A stretch of 64,000 nucleotides of DNA from positions 2,172,501 to 2,236,500 of the forward strand of contig JAOTOL010001616.1 in the NCBI GenBank assembly GCA_034440575.1, given 5' to 3'. The position numbers were made by a program, and so were the translations under genes. This document shows positions 55,245 to 64,000 of this stretch, piece by piece (the first letter of the stretch is position 1; every line of letters begins with the position of its first letter). The notes below the pieces were generated by a model. That model ran no database searches and was not told the DNA's origin. It saw only the letters and a list, made by a program, of their open reading frames with translations. This DNA is from Imbricaverruca yamaguchii (lineage: Eukaryota; Arthropoda; Thecostraca; Neoverrucidae).

Positions 55245-58218
55245 TGGTTATGGAGCATTTGTTAAGTGTATGATGTTTAATGCCCAGAGAATCCGTTCCA
55301 AATTTGATGAGTTCAAGTGTTATGTTGCTGAGGAGGAACCGGATTTTGTTTGCATTACGGAGGCATGGGTCAGTGAAGGGTATTTTGGAGATAACTTACA
55401 GGACTATGAGATCCAGGGATACAATATGTTTTCGTGCAATAGGAGTCTAGCAATGAAAGGGGGTGGTGTAATGCTCTATATGAATAGCTTATTCAGTTCT
55501 CAAAAAGTAGCAGGTGGGGATACAAATGTGTCTGTGGAGTCCATTTGGCTTGATGTCACTGTGGGAAAAGGCAACAGCAATAATCTTAGGATAGGAGCTT
55601 TCTACCGATCAGGAACCCTGCCACATTCTCAGCAACTGGAGGAGCTTGACAAGGTGATTTGTGAGGAAATCAGTAGAAACTTTAAGAGGAAGTGCCTTAT
55701 TATCGGTGACTTTAATCTAAAAGGTTATGAAAATGCTGGTGTTGGCACCCCATCATGCAAAATGATTAGGAAACACCTTGAAGAGGACCTGTTCTTACAC
55801 CAGTTTGTATCGGAACCTACCAGGCATGGTTCATTCTTGGACCTTGTATTCTCGGATTTAAGTGACTTGGTTCAAGACTTGACTGTAGGCGAAACTCTGG
55901 GAAAAAGTGACCATAACATAGTTAGATTCAAGGCACATGTAGGGGAAATTATCAAGGATAATTTGGTAAAGGTTCCAAATTTCAACAGAGCAGACTTTGA
56001 CGGCATGAGAGCGGCTTTAAGTGTCATCAGATGGGAAGAAGAATTCTCCAATTTAAATGGCTGTGAAATGTGGGAAAAGTTCAAATCTTCCTTGAAGGAA
56101 ACTCAGATTAAACATGTCCCCCAAAAGCAAAGACGCAAAAGAAGGGTAGGAAAGCCAGCATGGCTTACACCAGACGTGATAAAAGCAATTAAGGCTAAGA
56201 AAACTGCATTTAGAGTTTTTAAAGAAGCCTCACTTTAGTTTCTACAAAGAATGTCATTAATCTAAAGGCGTATCGAAAAGCTAGAGACACTGTGAAGCAA
56301 AAAACCAGGGCAGCAAAGCGAGCAAAGGAACTGGATTTAGCTAGAAACTGTAATGGGGACAGTAAAAAGTTCTTTAGTTTCTACAAGCTGAGTAAAGTTT
56401 CTAGCACAATTGGTCCACTGGAAGTAAACGGGACTACATTGGGTGAGGATAGTGAGATGGTTGAGGAGCTGAGCAAGCAGTTCAAATCAGTGTTTACATT
56501 GGAAGATATGACCAATCTGCCGACCATACACCATAGTTCAGTGACATGGGATCTGACAAATGATGTTGATTTCATTGATAGTGATGTTGTTTACAATCAT
56601 ATCAGGAAAATAAAGCAAAATAAGGCAGCAGGACCTGATGAAATTTATGCTAGGGTGTTGCGGGAAACTGAAAAGGAACTGGCATTTCCACTTAGTATAA
56701 TATTTTGTAGATCAGTTTCACATAATGAAATTCCAACCGATTGGAAAAGGGCAAATGTAGTTCCTATTTTCAAGAAAGGAGAAAGAGGGAAAGTTGAAAA
56801 CTATAGGCCAATAAGTCTCACATCCCTAGTATGCAAGGTACTCGAATCAATTATCAAGGATAGAATAGTTAGTTATCTGGAAGGTAGCAGATTGATTCAA
56901 AATACTCAACATGGGTTTAGAAAAGGACGATCGTGTCTCACAAACCTCTTGGACTTTTTGAACTACGCCACAGAACAATTTGACCAGGGAAATCAGGTTG
57001 ATGTAGCATATCTTGACTTTAGTAAGGCCTTTGACAAGGTACCCCATAAACGGTTAATGATACAGCTTCAGTCCCATGGTATTGCAGGTAGCATCTTAAA
57101 ATGGATAGAGTTGTGGCTTTCAGATAGACAGCAAAGAGTGATGCTAAATGGTACAAAGTCATCATGGCAAAATGTTCTTAATGGAGTCCCCCAGGGGTCA
57201 GTACTAGGGCCATTACTGTTCATTATATTTGTTAATAACATTGAAAGTGGCCTAAGCAGTAAAGTTTTGAAATTTGCGGATGATTTGAAGGTCTTTAGGG
57301 CAATAACAGGTCAGGATGAGCATATCTCGCTGCAAAAAGACTTAGACGAACTTGTGAAGTGGTCCGAAGAATGGCAAATGAATTTTAACTTTGATAAGTG
57401 CAAAATCATGCATGTAGGTAAGCAGCATGTGAAGGCTCCATACTTGATGGATGGCCAAGTGCTATCAGTGACTTAACAGGAGAAGGATTTAGGTGTTATT
57501 CTAAACACAAAACTGGGGGCATCAGAACAGACCAAGGAAGCCAGGAAGAAGGCACTGAGAATGCTCGGGGCAATAAATAGGAATGTATCATACAGAAGTG
57601 AGGAAGTGATCAGGAAGCTTTACTGTGCATACGTCAGGCCACATTTGGAATACTGCATCCAAGTTTGGTCTCCTAGCTATGCAAAAGATTGTTGGCTTTT
57701 GGAGAGAGTACAAAAGAGGGCTACAAAAATGGTTAATGGCATAAGCAACCTGGCATATGAGGAAAGACTGAAGAAATTGAATATGTTTTCACTTAGATAT
57801 AGAAGGCTGAGAGGAGATCTGATCGAGGTCTTTAAAGTTGTCAATGGTCTGGAGAGGGGATACCTTGGGGAAATGTTTGAATTTAAAAGAAATGATGCAA
57901 TTAGAGGTCATAAATTCAAAATTAAAGTTAAACACAGCAGAACAAGGTTAAGGCAAACTTTCTTCACCAACAACCAGTGGAACACTGGAACCAGCTGCCA
58001 GAAAACATCGTCAGTAGCAGCACATTGAACATCTTTAAAAACAGCATAGACAATCATTATAAGAATAGAGGGCTTGCTTTTCAGTATTACAGGGAGGGCT
58101 GATTGACAGTTTTGGTGGGCAACTGGTTCAGTGTACAGAGTGCAACCAAGAAGGGCCCTTGTGGCTCATAGTTGGACTAATCTTTTATGTCTTTATGTCT
58201 TTATGTCTTTATGTCTAT
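55245..58218 (+). mobile_element. CR1-like LINE, 5'-truncated, with EN and RT domains
   Basis: A non-LTR retrotransposon lacking ORF1. Endonuclease: MMFNAQRIRSKFDEF, CITEAW, GAFYRSG, IIGDFN, FLDLVFS and GKSDHN in order (55270-55930). Reverse transcriptase: NKAAGPDEI, NYRPISL, QHGFRKGRSC, VAYLDFSKAFDKVPHKRL, GVPQGSVLGPLLF and the catalytic FADD at 57273-57284. The C-terminal region has RPHLEYCIQVWSP and LERVQKRATKM. The 3' end carries GGGCCCTTGTGGCTCATAG then TTTATGTC repeats to about 58218. Three lesions break the frame: a shift near 56223-56238 (frame 55111 closes at TAG 56236), an in-frame TAA at 57474-57476 and a one-base deletion near 57973 relative to the copy at 35574-35862. The motif order and FADD favour the CR1/L2 group; the exact clade was not tested. 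It is not expected to be active. Confidence 0.93.
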
Positions 58219-58270
58219 CGGGCAGGTAGGAGATGGACCAGCCAGGGTGATTATTTGAATAGAGCTGGTG

Positions 58271-58424
58271 GGGGATGAGTAGTTTATGGATAAGTTGCCC
58301 GTCTCACAATTGAAAGGTTGTTGGTTCGAGTCCCGTGTGTCGCCCGCAGCCAATCGGCTTGATAGATTGGCGACGCTACATGGCCAAATAGTCGATGTGT
58401 CGTAAAATCACTAACCAACCAGCC
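58271..58424 (+). mobile_element. SINE B copy with 13-bp target duplication
   Basis: A 154-bp tRNA-derived SINE. The head leads to a perfect B-box GGTTCGAGTCC at 58323-58333. The body contains CCAATCGGCTTGATAGATTG and GCGACGCTACATGGCC, then GTCGATGTGTCGTAAAATCA, with a CTAACCAACCAGCC tail. An exact duplication AATAGAGCTGGTG flanks it (58258-58270 and 58425-58437). It inserted only about 50 bp downstream of the CR1-like LINE. Its tail matches the I-type LINE end, not the CR1-like end. Confidence 0.92.
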
Positions 58425-58437
58425 AATAGAGCTGGTG

Positions 58438-59689
58438 AATATTGAGACGATGGTCAGCACTTTCGAATGCGGCCGAAGCATTTCCGTAAATCGAATCCAT
58501 CTGATACTCGACCCATGTGGCCAGGCGACATATATACCTCACGTTCATCACGCAAGACCTGCGGTGGGCACAACCATGCTGTTCTGAGCAGAACACTGAG
58601 GACACCTGGTGAAATTGCTGCTCATAAGTGCATCGTTCCGGTACTTTTCCGAACAGGGATAGGAAGTGCACTGAACGGTTGTTGATGCAATTGTATTGTC
58701 CCTCTGTTGTGCATATGGAGTATATTAGCATACTTCTAGCGATTCTGTACCAAGTATTGTTGTTTTGGGCATTTAAGCGGTGCAACCAGCTGGACGTGGC
58801 TCTCCTTGATGACTCGGGATCTGACATTGTCGGATCCACAGACCTGTTCTGCTGGACCGTCGCCAACACCCTCTTCGCAGCAAAGGTGGCCGAATGAAAT
58901 AAAGCTGAGTACACAGAGCAGGAGGAAGCCGACTGTCAACGGTGGGATCGGACGATTTCGCCGATAATGGCGTCGCTAAGTGCCACCGTACGCTGGGCAC
59001 CATTGGACACAGAATCACCAATATCGCCGAGCAGTGTCAGTGATGTCGATTATTTGTATTATCAAACATTTAGAAAATCCGACGAAATCGTGTTGAGCTA
59101 GTCTTAAAATAACCGGCTGGTCCATGCAAACCTGCGAAATAATCCGAGCGCTGTTTTGAACTCGACCCTCTCATTGCTGAACTACCTCTCAGTATGTGGC
59201 AAGCGGTTGCGTCATAGCTAGTAGAAGGCAACTTATGGCGTCCACAAGCTCCCGGACCTGCCCAGCAAGGGCTGCAGCCTGCGTCGCAGTCTCACCGCCA
59301 GCCGTGGTTGGTAGCGGCGCATTCTAGCAGGAAGCAGAACACTTCGACTGACTCTTCTTCTACTCCGTCCGGCAAGCGCCACGGGGTGTCTGAAGGCTCT
59401 GACTCGTGCCGCCAGTTGAGGGCCAGTTGGGGGTGGCAGCTGAAGGTCAGGTGTGGGTGGTGAGCTGCAGTTGAAGGCCAGGTGTCGGTGGCGAGCGGCT
59501 GGTGAAGGCCGAGTGGCGATCGGCTTCTGCCGGTGTCTTCAGTGTTGCAATTGCCCCCCCCACCCCCACCACCGGTGGTTGAGAAGAGTGGAAGAATATT
59601 AGCCCGTCTAGCTGGTGGACGCAGACCCCCTTGCCCCTTGCTAACACGGGACCTGGAATGTGTTGTGAAATGTGTATCGATGGTGGGTT
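58438..59689. other. No firm feature
   Basis: A plus frame 58628-58897 includes a hydrophobic stretch ISILLAILYQVLLFWAF and is followed directly by TGA and an AATAAA word (58895-58904). It could be a terminal exon but has no recognised domain, and the signal is too close to the stop to be convincing. A weakly repeated GGCCAGTTG/GGTGGCGAGC stretch lies at 59410-59520. Confidence 0.35.
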
Positions 59690-59815
59690 CCGTGACGCAT
59701 TGCTTTAGTCCCATGCGATGTCAAGGCTCGTCACACAGCCTTGGTCCCAGGCGGTATCGAGGTTCGTCACATTGCCTTAGTCCCAAGTAGTGTCGAGGCT
59801 CGTCGCAGTTGTAGA
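59690..59815. repeat. 36-bp tandem repeat, 3 units
   Basis: TTAGTCCC/TTGGTCCC recurs at 59705, 59741 and 59777, exactly 36 bp apart, with GTCAAGGCTCGTCACA-type cores. Confidence 0.88.
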
Positions 59816-59964
59816 GAAAGCCTGTTGTACGGCCAGTGGCCTGCCGCAGATGTAGAACGGCTCCGCCATCCGCTGCCTCCCAGTGAGTTTCCGGCATATT
59901 AACATAAGGAACTGCAGCAAACAATGATATTAAAAGTCTTACAACGATGAGATATATTTGTATA

Positions 59965-60258
<294 letters not shown>

Positions 60259-61039
60259 TATACATACTAGTTTTTCTCTTTCGTGCTGGTGCAGCAAGGC
60301 AGGGTGTACATGATTACCAAGGAAAAGCCAATATATTCGATGGGCATGAAAGGAGCCTCCCCCCCCCGAAAAAGAAACTAGTTTACTTTAGTTAACTTAG
60401 TGCTTTCGGTAAATAGTTTTGCAGGAGGCGCCGCCGTGTGCTATCAGTTTAAGCGAATGTGCATAAATGTATGTTTTGTACGTAGCATCATTGAAGGCGT
60501 TTCAGGAATAAAAAGACCTATGCTTATCAAGGCACGACATGACAGATAAAAGGTATGGCAGTGAGAATTCGACCGTGAGGTGAAATTGCTTATTTTGTGT
60601 GGTTTGACGAAGGTTTTACCAGAATCTCACCAAAAGCAAAGAAACTTTCGACTGTATTTTCTAATTCTCGACGAAAGATCATCGATGATATTGATGAAGC
60701 TTGTGATGTACACACTTCGAAATTATCCAGTCAATGATCCGCCACCATTTGATGCTAAGTCTGGTGGATAGCGATCAAAAACTTTCGAACATACGAACGG
60801 TAGAATCCGGGAACGATGTGATGTGACCTTATTAACTGAACATAAAAGATTTCGAACAAGTCTAAAGAAATCATTCTTGGCGCTGCCCCCGAGTAAAGGA
60901 GAAATCCAAAAGCCAATGCAATAATTAGTCCATACTACACAATAAAAGAACTTCTAAAAAATAATAAAAGAACCAGGCTGGTACTAGGCATAAGTGCACC
61001 CATGGAAAGGTGTGGACGACTGGCCTGGCTGAAATTCAC
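60259..61039. other. No recognisable feature
   Basis: AT-rich unique DNA. The small frame 60580-60771 has no recognisable domain. Confidence 0.45.
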
Positions 61040-61380
61040 CAGCCATGGAAGTGTCGGCGGAGTGCCACGAGCACCGCCCAACCGCGCAGCTACAGTGCAC
61101 TAAACCAATCAATGCGCCAACTATTCCCGTAACGCGGCCGAACAGCGGCGACATAGCGGGCCGGCGGCACCACGCCTGGCGGCCCCAGATTGTTCACATT
61201 TCCACCGGCCAGAGCCGGGACAGGCAGTGGGCTGCCGCCGTCGCCGATATAGCCCCGGTCAGAGGTCACCAGCACGCGCGCGGCCGATTTAGCCGTCGCC
61301 GTGCCGGTCACGTGGCGTGACGTCAACGATTCTTGCGTGTAGTGGGGGGAGGGGCGGGGAGAGCGCGTCGCCGACACACA
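61040..61380. other. GC-rich segment
   Basis: GC- and CpG-rich block of about 340 bp with open frames on both strands (61045-61320 plus, 61090-61377 minus) but no recognised domain. A (TA)n run follows at 61476-61499. Confidence 0.35.
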
Positions 61381-61781
61381 CCAGAGATAGTTCCACAGGA
61401 TAATGGCTTTGCCGGTGAGCCGCTGAAGCCATGACGTGCGTCCATGGGACCGTTCTGCAAAATCGGCAATCGATATGTATATATATATATATATATATAG
61501 TTCCTACATTCAAACTACTATGCGCGCAAGACATTCATCGAAGTATGGGAATATGTCGTTATTGAAAAGTGACGTTGTTCATACAGAAGAATACGAACTC
61601 ATACCACGGCGTCGGAGAAAGCGTGCCTTTTTGAAACAAACAAAAAACAAACCGAAAAGTGAACGATGAACGGCAGTTGGATTATGCTCATCACCTCGGC
61701 TCTCCATACAGTGTGCAGTGTGCGTGCAGGAAGAGTCGCGCGCTGCGTCGTCCGCCGCCGTGATAGGCCAGCCGTTCCTGT

Positions 61782-61908
61782 GTCTCACAATCGAAAGGTT
61801 GTGCGTTCGAGTCTCACCTCTCGCTACTCTTCGCCCGCGACCAATTGGCGTGAGAGATTGGCGACGCTGCATGACTCAACGGTCGATGTGTCGTAACCAA
61901 CCAACCAA
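61782..61908 (+). mobile_element. SINE B, 5'-truncated, with 14-bp target duplication
   Basis: Begins inside the tRNA-like head (GTCTCACAATCGAAAGGTTG) and has GCGTTCGAGTC in the B-box position. Then come CCAATTGGCGTGAGAGATTG and GCGACGCTGCATGACTCAAC, GTCGATGTGTCGTAACC and an (AACC)n tail. CCAGCCGTTCCTGT is repeated exactly at 61768-61781 and 61909-61922. Confidence 0.92.
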
Positions 61909-61922
61909 CCAGCCGTTCCTGT

Positions 61923-64000
61923 CGGCTGGTCCACCTGAGCCAGTTCAGTGGGGCCGCAGTGGTGTTCCGACAGGCCAGCTGACTGCGCTGGCCAGTGTGG
62001 GCGGGGCGACAGCGGCATTTCGGGCAGCGCACCTTCGACGTGCGAAGGTGTTCGCCCCTGTGGTGGAGGTGGGGCGTCGCTTTTGACGCAGCTTCTGACA
62101 CGATTTTGGGGCTTGGCAAAGTGTTTGCCTGCTAGATCATTCATACGAGTACACGTTCTCGACAATGTCTTTATGGTCCTGGTTGGTGGTTCAATTCAAA
62201 GTGAGGCGATGTCGCTGTCCTTGAAGGTATTGAGTGTTGTGGCGAGCCCACCAAAGTATTCAGTATGTAGCGATACCCACAAAAACAGAACATATTCCTG
62301 CCCCAGCCTATAACCGGCTTAACAATGCACTGACCGTGCATTTGGCCTCCCACTATTTGACCGCGGGGGATATCCCCCTCCCTCTTTTATCAAGAACGGA
62401 TCGGCAGATTTATGCAAAATAAAACGTCAATCGATAGCATCGTGATGTACGGTCCCAGGGAACATAGGAATTTGCGTCTTAAGTGCGTATTAAGGCCGTC
62501 CTGCGGCTCCCGGTCGGCCGGGCCGCCCCGACGATCGCCCCCCCGCCCCCCCCCCCCCACCCCCATCCCATCCCACGGAGGCGAGGACGGTCGACGCCGC
62601 TCCGCGCAGGCGTCGACCGTCCGCATGGCACGCACTGCGATACATTCTAAGTCGTAGCTCACCGATCTGTAGACATAATTGCTGAACGGTGGGCACAGAC
62701 ATTCTTCATAGTCAATTCGTATAAAATTTGTTTAGGATGTTTGAAATTGTTCGAATGGTCAATCCAGGATAATACTTGAGGAGTAAGTTTTTATAAATAT
62801 TTTTGGGGGGCATCTGTCGCGCCAATGTTCCAAAGTGCAGCATTAAAGCAAACAACGGCATATCATCTTAATTATCCACTAATTATCTCCCATTTAGCCC
62901 TCATGGACATCAAGAATCTTCATTTCTTCGGTTTCTATGTCAATTTGTGAGCACTGATGCGATTTTATTCAACATCGGGCAATACGATATCACTCTAACG
63001 TCACTCACGATTCACCTACCATGACCACATATCGCTTCTTCTGCAATAGGCTATAATTGGTGAAGTGGCAGATACCTAAATATATCAATATCTCAATGGA
63101 TATCGCATTGCGTGTTCAAGTTATAGCGAATATTCGACAGCAGGGTCAAATTTGATCCCACTATCAATGCTGAGTAATCGGATGGTCTGAGCTGCAATCT
63201 TTGACACCTGACATTTTCAGCGTTTGAATTTTGTGTACATACAGACATCATTTTCCTTTCTACGGAGTCGAACACTTGCACATAAAAGCCGTTATTGCAC
63301 ATAATATGCTGCGGCCATTGGCAAACTGTAATCCGCATGAGGTGTCTCGTACCAAACTCTAAATATGTAGGTGTAGTATATAGTGCTTGCGAAGTGGTGC
63401 TCTGACAATGAAGAAATGGAGAGGCCAAACAGAACTGCAAGCACCAGACCATTACAAAAGATGTGAAGTGTGATATTGATATTACTTGTTTATACCCTTC
63501 AAACAGTGTCGCAGTTCACAAATCTCCGATTAACGAAATACGCTGTTCTTTCTGATTCCTTTTTCAATCAGTTTACAGTATGAAGTTCACTTTTTATCTT
63601 TACACTATATTTTACGAACGGCTACACAGTTTCGCTACTAGAGCATTATCGGGAGTGCACATCATACATCAACAGAAAAAATAAACAAACAGATTAACAT
63701 ATGATCTGGGGCATGAATATATCGACCACGAAAGACATGCTACCAGATAACAATCAGCATGGAAATATGAATAAACACACACTGCACAAAAAGCAAGATG
63801 CTACAACAGAAGCGACGTTCCAACACCATTGCCTAGAAAAGGTGGCCCTATTGTATTAAACCAATGGTTTACCGTAAAGACAGTCCGGAGAGATTAAGCG
63901 AATTATACCCAATGACAACTACAATCGCACGAGGGAGGAAGCTGATGCAGCTCACATTCGTCTTCCTTATCTTAACGAGGGGCATCGCAGACGGGCAGAG
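61923..64000. other. Unique DNA with a short poly-C/GC-rich patch
   Basis: No gene supported. A GC-rich patch with C-runs lies at about 62500-62640. The remainder is AT-rich; the minus frame 63093-63452 (119 codons) has no recognisable domain. Confidence 0.45.

Noticed and set aside
58736..58939. Minus-strand frame with a signal-peptide-like start (TVGFLLLCVLSFISFG)
   Set aside because: It begins with TTG, not ATG; no ATG precedes the hydrophobic stretch in frame.

Overview
This window looks like repeat-rich, non-genic DNA from an animal, most likely an invertebrate. The evidence is the set of tRNA-derived SINEs with target-site duplications, CR1-like, I-type and Penelope-like retroelement relics, a mariner relic, many minisatellites and long (CA)n/(TA)n tracts. 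There is no operon structure, and no intact host protein-coding gene can be supported. Almost all long open frames lie in tandem repeats whose units lack stop codons. The species cannot be named from sequence alone.

Layout. 0-5.5 kb: a 37-bp repeat, a headless SINE, a candidate minus-strand signal-peptide exon beside a GC-rich segment, a ~0.8-kb (GACGACA)n array and 36-bp and 33-bp minisatellites. 5.5-20 kb: mostly featureless DNA with small LINE-tail insertions and one full-length SINE with a perfect 16-bp duplication. 20.4-23.1 kb: three consecutive minisatellites (82-86, 20 and 15 bp), two with internal higher-order duplications. 24-31 kb: SINEs, LINE-tail micro-insertions, a 20-bp GC-rich array and a broken Penelope-like reverse transcriptase. 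31-40 kb: a truncated CR1-like LINE end, small repeats and a decayed mariner transposase. 40.1-42.6 kb: a 44-bp satellite of about 55 units. 43.4-46.9 kb: a 179-bp tandem duplication and scrambled I-type LINE pieces, including a C-terminus, 3' UTR and 3' end. 47-55 kb: AT microsatellites, GC-rich repeats and a 215-bp near-perfect palindrome. 55.2-58.2 kb: a nearly complete CR1-like EN-RT reading frame with three lesions. 58.2-64 kb: two SINE B copies, microsatellites and unique DNA.

How the parts relate. The most coherent system is a LINE/SINE partnership. The I-type LINE ends at about 45.50-45.56 kb in a short hairpin followed by CCAATAACCAACCAACC. Closely similar tails occur alone at five other sites. 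Two are insertions of only 39 and 42 bp with 13-16 bp target duplications, and a third is 57 bp with an 8-bp duplication. The SINE B family ends in a similar tail behind a tRNA-like head. This fits a tail-recognising LINE machinery that also moves the SINE. The CR1-like LINE is a separate lineage with a TTTATGTC-repeat tail and a second, 5'-truncated copy at 35.57-35.86 kb.
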